From: Cryptomeria japonica
Lineage: Eukaryota > Streptophyta > Pinopsida > Cupressales > Cupressaceae
Direction of reading: 5' to 3'
DNA: 64,000 nucleotides
NCBI RefSeq assembly: GCF_030272615.1
Contig: NC_081413.1
Location: 720,511,367-720,575,366 of the forward strand
The position numbers and the translations under genes are program-made. A model generated the notes under the pieces. That model had not been told where the DNA came from, did not search any database, and was given only the letters and a program-made list of their open reading frames with translations. This document shows, one piece after another, positions 55,666 through 64,000 of this stretch (position 1 is the first letter of the stretch; each line of letters begins with the position of its first letter).

Positions 55666-56750
55666 CCTTGGCATAGGAGATTTTGTCATATAAACTTTGA
55701 TAACATTGTTAAAGTGAGTAAGTCCAAGATAGTGAGAGGTTTGCCTCAGTTAGACAAACTGGTCAATGCTCTTTGCAAAGAATGTTAGTTAGGAAAGATG
55801 ACTTCTTCAACTTTCAAAAGCAAGTCCTTTTCAGCAAAGCACTTGTTAGATTTGGTTCATACATATCTTTGTGGACAAATAAGAACAAAAAGCATTCAAG
55901 GTGACAAATATTTCATGATTCTCACTAATGATTGCTCAAGGATGATGTGGGTCACATTCTTGAAAGACAAGACTAAAGCTTTTGGCAAGTTCAAGGCATT
56001 CAAGGCCTTAGTTGAGAAAGAGAGCGGTAAGAAGATAAAATGTCTGAGGACAGATAAAGGTGGTGAATTTACTTATGAGGAATTCACTAGGTACTGTGAA
56101 GAGAATGGTATTAAACGATAACTTTCTGCACCAAGGACACCACAACAGAATAGTATCATAGAGAGGAACAACCGATCAGTTTTTGAAGCTGCTAGGACAA
56201 TGTTGATACAAGGAGGTGTAACGAAAACCTTTTGGAGAGAAGCTATTAGAACAATTGTCTACACAATGAACCAGGTTCTAGTAAAGAGAGGTAAGGAAAA
56301 GACTCCTTATGAATATTGGTATGGAAGATCACTTGATGTTAGCTATTTTAAGATATTTGGAAGCAAATGTTTTATTAAGAGAGGTGATTACATTGGCACA
56401 TTTGAGGCTAACAGTGATGAAGGCATATTTCTTAGCTATTCCACCAAAAGTAAGGCCTACAAATGTTTTAACAATCGGACATAGAGAATTGTTGAGAGTG
56501 ATGATGTTCGAGTGGATGAATTTCCTGAAGTCTCAAAAGGAACCAGTTTAGAGAAAAAGGATGAAGATCCTTGCATTTTGTTTTTGGAACCAGAAACTGT
56601 GAAATCTGAAATTGACAAAGCAAATTCTGATGCACTTATCCAACCGAAACAAATAAATTCAGTAGAAGATGATGATAATGAAGAGGCTAAACCTGAAGAT
56701 AATGATCATGTTATTCCTAGATATGTGAGATTGAATCACAATCCTAAGTA
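55666..56750 (+). pseudogene. Element C integrase
   Basis: The zinc finger reads WHRRFCHINFDNIV and LCKEC, followed by a TAG where Gln is usual, then LGKM. The core reads [28 protein letters not shown] (second position block), [15 protein letters not shown] and TPQQNSIIERNNRSV with the catalytic Glu. YFKIFGSKCFIKRGDYIG and FLSYSTKSKAYKCFN form the C-terminal part, followed by an acidic linker. At least three stops break it (after KEC, after GIKR and after NNRT). Confidence 0.9.
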
Positions 56751-56789
56751 GATTATAGGAGATAAGGATTCTGGAGTACTAACCAAAAT

Positions 56790-57640
56790 AAGAATCAGAG
56801 AGAATTCTTGCATGATCTCCACATTGAACCAAGAACTGCTAAGGAGGCATTTGGTGATGATCATTGGGTTAAAGCTATGGAGGAGGAATTTGCTCAAATT
56901 GAGAAGAACAACACTTGGACCCTAGTACCCCAACTAGTAAATAAGAATGTGATTGGTACTAAATGGGTATACAGGAACAAGTTGAATGAAGATGGTGTTG
57001 TAGTTCGCAACAAGGTAAGATTAATCTACAAGGGTTATGTGCAAGAAGAAGGAGAATATTATGGTGAAACTTTTTCACCAGTAGTAAGATTGGAAGGTGT
57101 CATAACTTTAATTGCATTTGCAACCCATAAGAAATTCAAGGTATATTAGATGGATGTTAAGTCTGCATTTTTGAATGGGATATTAGAAGAAGAGGTATAC
57201 ATAGAGCAACTAGATGGTTATGCTTTGACTGATGAGAAAGACATGGTATGCAGATTGCATAAGGCTTTATATGGATTAAAGAAGGCACCTAGAGCATGGT
57301 ATTAAATGCTTCATACACATCTAATGAAGATATGCTTTCTGAGAACCAGTGATGATAGTAACATATGTCTCAAATCTGAAGGAGATGAAATACTGGTCAG
57401 TGAAGTATTTGTTGATAATATTATATTTGGAGGCAATGATGTCATGAGCAATAGTTTTGTAGATGAAATGAAAAATGAGTTTGAAATGTCTTTAGTAGGG
57501 GAAATCAATTTTTTCATAGGATTACAGATACAACAAATGAAGAATGGTATTTTCATTATACAGTCTAAGTATGTGAAAGAGGTTTTGAAGACTTTTGGTA
57601 TGAGTGAATGTAAACCAATTGGTACACCAATTGTTAAAGG
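56790..57640 (+). pseudogene. Element C reverse transcriptase
   Basis: KAMEEEFAQIEKNNTWTLVP and TKWVYRNKLNEDGVVVRNK open the domain. TFSPVVRLEGVITLIAFA is followed by a TAG and [20 protein letters not shown], then [16 protein letters not shown]. The active-site block is VFVDNIIFGG (57408-57437), so the second Asp of the usual YVDD is Asn and the enzyme would be dead even without the stops. FFIGLQIQQMKNGIFI closes the domain. The same place in the host copia RT, after EEVY, is where this element landed. Confidence 0.92.
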
Positions 57641-58361
57641 TTGTAAGTTATCCAAGGAAGATGAATCTAATTTCGTTGATGAGAAGGAATACAGGTCAAT
57701 GATTGGCAAATTGCACTATGTTGTTCACAACAAACCAGACATAGCCCACGTGGTTGGAATAGTTGCTAGATTCTAGAAGAATCCTAAGGAAACACACCTG
57801 ATAGCAATGAAGAGAATTTTTAGATACCTTAAAGGTATTGTTGACTATGGATTATGGTATCCATATGGAGGAAACTTTGATTTGAAGTCATATACAGATG
57901 TTGATTGGGCAGGAAATGTTGATGACCGAAAAAGAACAACTGGTGGAGCATTTTTTCTTGGAGGAAGACTTGTTTCATGGAGTAGTGAAAAGTAGAGTTG
58001 TACTTCACAATCTACTACTAAAGCTGAGTATGCTGCATCTTATATGAACTGCACACAGGCTATTTGGATGAGATACATTTTGGAAGGTTTTAAGATAAAG
58101 ATTTTAGAACCTATAAAGATTTTATGTGATAATACAAGTGCCATAAATATTTCCAAGAATCCCGTTTTGCATGCACGAACCAAGCACATTGAATTGAAGT
58201 ATCATTTTTTGAGGGAAAAAGTTCAGAATAAAGATGTTACCTTAGAGCATGTTTCTACCAAGGAGCAGCTTGTAGATATTTTTACCAAACCTCTGCCTAA
58301 GACTACTTTTGAGTATCTTAGAAATCAGTTAGGGGTTGTCCCTCTTCATGAAGTTAGTTGA
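57641..58361 (+). pseudogene. Element C RNase H
   Basis: EYRSMIGKLHYVVHNKPDIA and FRYLKGIVDYGLWYPYG precede the catalytic blocks: SYTDVDWAGNVDDRKRTTGG (first Asp), TTKAEYAASYMNCTQAIWM (Glu), and LCDNTSAINISKNPVLHART (Asp). The end is STKEQLVDIFTKPLPKTTFE. Stops at VARF and at SSEK (TAG) interrupt it. Catalytic residues of this domain are kept. Confidence 0.9.
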
Positions 58362-58691
58362 GCATGACGTTGACTGCATCCGTCCTTGAATTACTTGCAA
58401 AATTTTACAGGGGTTGATGTAGGAGTGGATGTATTCCATAGGGGGAGTGTCATGTTGCAGTATGTTGTTGATGAATAGTGAAAATTTGGCATTACATGTT
58501 TTAATTTGAATTTGGCATTGTTTTCAAATGGGGAGAAGAATTATGTGATTATGAGAAGGAAAAATAGTGACAAACTAAAGACAAAGAGAATGTGAATACT
58601 TGGTAATGTAAACCAAGATTCCTATTCACAATCACATCAACAAAGCAATGGTGTTGATATTTGTATTGCCATCAATGCCAAAGGGGGAGAT
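58362..58691 (+). promoter_or_regulatory. Polypurine tract region of element C
   Basis: Untranslated, with three purine tracts: atagggggagtg (58437-58448), aatggggagaagaa (58527-58540) and ccaaagggggagat (58678-58691), the last abutting the LTR. This repeated arrangement is typical of Sireviruses, and element N shares it. Confidence 0.8.
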
Positions 58692-60119
58692 TGTTGGCAT
58701 TTGCATGAAGATTTCATTAATGCTATGTTATGTTGTCATTGATGTCAATTAAACCAATAATGATATTGTTGATTTTGTTTTTATTGTCGTATAACTGGTA
58801 GGAAAAATTTTGTGATGGATATTGTAAACCAGTATGTAAGTTTGTGAGTTGAATTGGTAACCAGAGTATAAGGTTAAACCCTTTCTATGTTATGTAACCG
58901 GTAAACCCTATTAGTTGTTTTTGCTAAACCCTAACCGATTAAGGTTGTTGAATTGGTTATGTTGGTTTATGATCTAATATTGAGCGATAATGATGGTGAC
59001 ATGCCAGGTCATTGTATGAAGACAAGTTCAAATGTTTTGGTGTGTTTGTTTGTCTAGGGAATGAGCAAAGTGTATTGCATCTAATGCAAAGCGCGTGATG
59101 AGTTACTGAGCTTGATGAAGTAGTAATCAAGGAGCAGTTGAGGTTTTCTTGATTGATGTGTAGAGATTTCTATGAAATCCAGCGGTCATCCTTGTACCGA
59201 TTTGTTTGTAATCTCGATGAGAAGATTAGATTTTTGTTGTGTTACCAACCTAATTAATTTGTATTTAAGGTCGATGAAGTTGTTTTGTTTTGGTGTTGGC
59301 AAGAGTTGGCTGAAATCAATTGAGTGTGTGGTTGCCGAACCGAAGAATGAGTCTACAGTTTGAGTAAATGCATATAGAAGCTTAAATGGATCTGATCAAA
59401 CAAATGTAGTGCTATTCAAACAGATCAAGAAACTCCTATTGTTTTCTAACAATTACAGTAGAATTGAAATCCCCTAACCAAGTAAGATCTAACAAGCTTG
59501 GTTACTTGTTAAATCCACTAACAAGGTGGTCCATTAGATTGGATTCTCTAATCCTCTACTGAGGTTACTCCTTACGGGGTATTTGCTTCTAACAAGGCAT
59601 TTGTAGTCAATCCCTTAACCGGGTGATTCCTAACAGGATTAGTTCTTGACAAGACTTTTGTAAAAGCTTTAATAAGCTTGGCTCCTAACAGGGCGAACTT
59701 CATAAGAGTTCAAATATTTTCTTGTGCGTCCCATCTCTCTATGGTTTTTACCTACTTGGGTTTTCCACGTATACATAATTGTGCCATGTGGTGAATGTTT
59801 TTGTGGTTATGATCTTATTGTTGATTTGATTTAACTATTTGTGATAAGGCATGATAACTGGAAGCATTGAGAAGTGAAGTATGTTGACATATGATAAAGC
59901 ATTTGGATGTTTACAAGTTTGATATTGTTTACTGTTAAGTTGCTGTAATAGTCAATCGATATTCTTATGAGTATTAATCTTGACAGTGGCATTTCATTGA
60001 TAAGTTTAATTTGGGTGATTGAGTTTGAGTTTGGGAAAGTTTGTATCAGTTTTTCTTTTTACTGAGTCACCCCCCCTCTCAGTGATCTACCAGATACTTA
60101 TTCTTTCATCATACCATCA
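58692..60119 (+). repeat. 3' LTR of element C
   Basis: TGTTGGCATTTGCATG to cataccatca, matching 52744-54186. It is followed directly by the gtgta target duplication and the resumed host copia RT. Confidence 0.95.
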
Positions 60120-60685
60120 GTGTACATAGAACAATTGGATGGATTTGGTTTAATTGAAGATAAAGATATAGTTTAAAAGTTACATAAGGAACTATATGGA
60201 TTGAAGCATGCACCAAGGGCATGGTTTGAAAGATTACATGCACACCTGATCAAGATAGGATTCCGACATACTAGTGAAGACAATAACATATATCTTAAGA
60301 TTGATGGAGACATAGTGTTGATAGCTTAAGTATCTGTAGATGATATGATTTTTGGAGGTGATGATGATTTATGTATGGCGTTTGTTGAGGAGATGAAGAA
60401 ATACTTTTAGATGTCTCTTATTGGTGAGATTAAGTTTTTCATTGGGTTGCAGATCCAACAATTGGATGGCAGAATATTTATCTATCAAATTAAGTATGTA
60501 AAGGAAGTGTTAAATTTTTTGGCATGGAGGACTGTAAACTGGTTGGTAATCTGATGGTGATAGGTTGTAAACTATCTAAACAAGATGATTCACCCTCTGT
60601 TGATGAAAAAGAATATAGGTCCATGATTGGTAAGTTGCATTATGTTGTTCACAGTAGGCCTAATATTGCACATGCTGTTGGTTTG
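60120..60685 (+). pseudogene. Host copia reverse transcriptase, C-terminal part
   Basis: The frame resumes after element C as [18 protein letters not shown], a stop, KLHKELYGLKHAPRAWFERL, and VSVDDMIFGG, which keeps both active-site Asp residues. MSLIGEIKFFIGLQIQQLDG follows, then a frameshift near 60510 and EKEYRSMIGKLHYVVHSRP. It is cut at 60685 by the chromovirus solo LTR. Confidence 0.88.
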
Positions 60686-62123
60686 TGGTGAAGAACACCT
60701 TCTACTAGAAAGGTTCATAGCCATGGTGGTGTCTACATGTTCATTTGTGATGTAATATGGGTTGGATCAATGATAACCCTTGATGTAATAGAGTGCCTAT
60801 TTGTATGGTCAATAATCTCTTAGGTGAGCACATAAACCTTGAGGTCTATTAGGCCATGAAGGCTTGGAATTTGGATTTTCAGTGTTGGTACATCTAGGAT
60901 GTTATCTTAGGTTTTTGGAGTCTAATAATTACCTTGGATGTGTTTTCCTAAGGTCTAAGTGGTTAATAACCAATATTGTCCAAGTTGTTAAAATGTTGCA
61001 ACTTTGTTGTCAAGCAAATTTTCAAAGTTGTCGGTAGAATGCCAACTACTTCTCCAACATTCATGATTATTCAAAAGTTGGATATGAACATTGAGAATGG
61101 TTTATATATGCTTGAAAAACCATGGGGAAGGTTGGTTAAATTTTTTTGTAAAGTTTGGTGGAGAAAGTGAATAGAACAAATCTGATTTTGCCATAACAGT
61201 GATAGTTTTCCGTACTGTCCGTATAGGGTGTGAAATCTATTGATGAAATTTTGATTTGATTGGAGATTTCCCTGAATCAAATTTCTAATTCACTTGGTCT
61301 GACCTCTTGAAGTGAAGTTTGGAGGAAGTTATAAGCGATTTACCCTCTGCAGGTCTGAAACCCTCCATTTTCAAGGGTTACAATGCAAATGGAGCCCTAA
61401 CTTGCAATATACCCATTGGAATCCAATGGCCATTGGTAGAATGCAATTTAGTGGCATGTATTTTGAGATTCTAGAGGGGTGAGGTCAGAGGAGTTGGTTT
61501 GGTAATTTTACCACCAAGCCCTAGTCTAAACTGTTTGAGGGTTTGGATTAGAATAAAATGAGATTCATTGAGCACATAATGAAGAATGAATAGATGATGA
61601 GTTAATTGAAGGATTTGGAACATTTAAACATAGAATAAACCTATTGAAGAGTTACAACCTTCCTGTGACCCCATTCTCACATACCTCCTTTGTAAAATAG
61701 ACCTAACTTGATCAATTAGGCCTGTGACCCAAGTAGGTGTTGGAGAGTGCAAGAATAGGGTGTAAATCTAATCTCTTGGAATTTGATAGTAGTACCAAAA
61801 GGGTATCTAAACCCAATTTTTTTTGGGGTTTTGTTTGACATAATTTGGAGAAGAATCCAAAAAATTAGTAAAATAGGGCTACTAGCCGGTAGGCCTGTTT
61901 AAGCCTCAAGGACCAATACTCAAACTTGTACTCCAAAATATTTTTATGGGAGGTCTTAGCAAGTCTTAGGAAGAGTGTGGAAGTGTTTTACCATCCCTAG
62001 ATAGGGTTAAGAATCTAATTGCACATTTGGAGTGTGGTTGAGGCCTAGAGAAAGGGCATAGGCATTAAAAGACCAAGGAGTGTGTGTGGGTTTGTCACCT
62101 TATTGCTGCTGACCTCTGCATCA
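60686..62123 (+). mobile_element. Chromovirus solo LTR inserted in the host copia element
   Basis: It starts TGGTGAAGAACACC and ends gacctctgcatca, 1438 bases, against 1436 and 1437 for the LTRs of the chromovirus at 23988-32612, with the same ends and similar line order in opposite orientation. Flanks gtttg (60681-60685) and atttg (62124-62128) differ at one base. Removing the insert and one flank restores the copia frame. The body is more diverged from the other LTRs than they are from each other, so it may be a sister subfamily. The 64-codon frame at 60976-61170 is taken as chance. Confidence 0.85.
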
Positions 62124-62491
62124 ATTTGGTTGCTAGATTTTAGAAGGATCCCAAGGAGAGTCACTTTGTAGCAGTGAAAAGGATATTCTAGTACTTGAAA
62201 GGCACAATAGATTATAGTTTATGGTATCCTTATAAAAATGAATTTTTTTTGGAAGTGTTTACTGATGCAGATTGGGTAGGCAATGTTGATGACCATAAAA
62301 TAACTACTAGTGGAGCTTTTCTTCTTGGAGGTAGATTGGTTTCTTGGACAAGTAAGAAGAAAACATGTGTATCATAGTAAAAAATAGAGGCAGAGTATGT
62401 TGCAACATCAATGAATTACATGCATGCAATTTGGATGAGACATGTATTAGAAGGTTTTAAACTTGATATGTCTGAATAGGTAACTATTTAC
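62124..62491 (+). pseudogene. Host copia RNase H fragment
   Basis: LVARF, a stop, KDPKESHFVAVKRIF, a stop, YLKGTIDYSLWYPYKNE, EVFTDADWVGNVDDHKITTS (first Asp), GAFLLGGRLVSWTSKKK and MRHVLEGFKLDMSE. A stop follows, then VTIY, and the frame is cut at 62491 by a T run. The rest of the element and its 3' LTR are not in the window. Confidence 0.88.
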
Positions 62492-62560
62492 TTTTTTTTT
62501 TGATCGGTAAAAGGCCGAAGCCAAAATATTTTATTAAATTATAAACAAATTATATTCTTA
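62492..62560 (-). mobile_element. 3' end of a LINE-like retroposon, minus strand
   Basis: A T run (62492-62501), read on the minus strand as a poly(A) tail, is preceded there by ggcttcggccttttaccgatc, the style of 3' end I associate with plant LINEs. It breaks the host copia RNase H. The right boundary is not known, and the LINE copies at 16561-21785 do not share this end. No target duplication was found. Confidence 0.5.
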
Positions 62561-64000
62561 ACTCAGTGCAGGTGCTGGTAGGAAAGAGCAGAGAAGAGAA
62601 AACATCCGACCTTTCCTGGGACTTTAAGTCCAGTTCAATGATTCTGAAACAATTTAAATTACATTATTTTCTTCTTAAGCCTTTCATCCTCTATTGAGAA
62701 GACTAGTCCAAGTGCTCTTCACTTCTGATTATTGAAATTAAAGTGTCCCATCACAGGGATGCATTTTGCAACATACTACCTTCAATCTCTATAAGGAATT
62801 TCCTCCTTTTTCTTTATACACAGGCTTCTAGCTAGCATTGTCACTTGCAAAATCAAATCTCAACACAACCCTACAACATACCACTTCATAATTTTGTTAG
62901 TCTAGAAGACATATTTCATACAAAATAACATTATCTTCACTTTCCACTATTGCTATTACAACCTAGGCAAATTTTATATTGAGACAAGAAGGAATTCATT
63001 TTAATGTTGACTGGAAGACAAAAGATTACCCAGGTTACAATAACCTTGTGAGAGGTGAACTTGCCCCATCCGCATTTCAGGAAGACACCTTTTTCATCAT
63101 AAATCAAATGAATCAATTATACCATAGATGGACACAAAGGAAAGAATACACTACTCTCCTAAAGAATCTTAATCATGATTATTTCCCAAAGAAGTGCCAA
63201 TCCAATTAAGTTTCTGCATATAGAAGATCTCCATTCCTTTCTACAACCAATATATTTAGCTTAATATATCTATTTATTTTCATGAGTATATTTTACTGTA
63301 TGAAGACTCTGAGTCCCAAAATTCCTACAAGTGTGGAACATAAGATTGTCAAAAAGTAATTGATCCTCCGCATTTCAGAATTACAATATTTCCTAAAGAA
63401 GACCACGCCACCTATCATAAGTGAAACCATAGGATATAACAATCAAAATTAGCCAGAATGCACCATAAAAAGGTAATGCTAAAGGACAAGTAGAAATATG
63501 TGATTATAAACCTAGGACTTCTCCCATAAGGCTCATCAGCTAACAACCTATATCTAGTTGGCCTAAAGATAAAATCCATCCCCAGGTCTCTAAACATACC
63601 CTAGACTTTGCCAAAAGAAACAATCATAAGGGAGATTCTTCTCCCTTCCTATTGTCATAGCACAAACATGTCCAAGCACCAGGTGAACAAGTGAAGACCA
63701 ATTTCGGACCCATTATACAATGCACCAAAGCTCATCAAATAATAGGCTAAGAAAATAAAACAACATGTCAATGCACCATTGCAAGCTAGTAGGATTGCTT
63801 TAAATTGTTAATCAAGCCTATATATAAGGGACTGGATCCATACCAACCTGCTAATATACACAAAATTATTAGTGTTTGCTAGATTTTACTACATATAGCC
63901 TCCTATATTAAATCAAAATATAATAAAATATACTAAGTTACCATCCCAAAACTGCCCCATCACACACATATCTGAGTACATTGTTTAACCATGTAAACGA
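62561..64000. other. AT-rich sequence, no gene recognised
   Basis: Only short open frames occur on both strands (for example 62979-63209, 76 codons, plus strand), with no motif I know. Part may be LINE 3' sequence belonging to the T run at 62492. Confidence 0.5.

Larger units (their letters stand above)
52744..60119 (+). mobile_element. Element C: complete but decayed Ty1/copia element, Sirevirus-like
   Basis: LTRs 52744-54186 (1443 bases) and 58692-60119 (1428 bases) run TGTTGGCATTTG to ataccatca. The target duplication gtgta (52739-52743, 60120-60124) lies inside the host copia RT. Initiator-Met primer site, gag, protease, integrase, RT and RNase H follow in copia order, then repeated polypurine tracts. 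The LTRs differ at a few percent of sites by eye. Stops and frameshifts occur in every domain and the RT active site is changed, so it is inactive. Confidence 0.95.

Overview
The window is nuclear DNA of a seed plant. It holds one intron-bearing plant gene, for a GDSL-type esterase/lipase, inside a dense field of plant-type retrotransposons. These include Ty1/copia elements with initiator-Met-tRNA primer sites, a Ty3 chromovirus, Ty3 elements of a Tat/Ogre-like kind, LINEs with a C-terminal RNase H, and a tRNA-derived SINE. A gymnosperm with a large genome is my best guess from the style of the elements, but this is an impression and nothing here proves it. I see no prokaryotic or organellar genes, no CRISPR array and no intact rRNA or tRNA gene. 

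Layout. 1-5720 is the 3' part of a Tat-like element (element A) with a long, decayed Pro/Ser/Gln-rich reading frame. Its polypurine tract and 3' LTR start are at 5711/5721, and the U3 carries a 47-bp repeat array. 7000-11100 is LTR debris and AT-rich spacer. 11236-14994 is the GDSL gene: five exons, 363 residues, apparently intact. 15800-21785 holds two tandem copies of a 5'-truncated LINE on the minus strand. 23149-23328 is a SINE with a 17-bp target duplication. 23988-32612 is a nearly complete minus-strand chromovirus with decayed gag-pol, and its 3' LTR is split by a copia-type solo LTR. 

33739-62491 is one old plus-strand copia element (the host copia) broken by four or five later events. 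A pol-less minus-strand copia derivative (34595-40390) sits in its 5' LTR. A minus-strand Tat-like element (41018-52284) sits between its integrase and reverse transcriptase. A second copia element (52744-60119) sits inside its reverse transcriptase, and a chromovirus solo LTR (60686-62123) lies between its reverse transcriptase and RNase H regions. The 3' end of a LINE (62492 on) lies inside its RNase H. Most of these insertions are bounded by 5-bp target duplications that I could read directly. 

How the parts relate. The GDSL gene is the only gene likely to serve the plant. All the autonomous elements seen are dead through stops and frameshifts. Two elements look like passengers. The pol-less copia derivative shares primer site, leader, polypurine tracts and LTR tip with the neighbouring full-length copia, but encodes a coiled-coil/four-zinc-knuckle protein and a second long ORF of unknown function. 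The Tat-like element has Gag and protease but lacks RT, RNase H and the integrase core. It carries an antisense, spliced plant-mobile-domain ORF and two kinds of repeated, covarying hairpins. These two elements are the most interesting content. All comparisons were made by eye, and repeat and ORF boundaries are approximate unless a target duplication fixes them.
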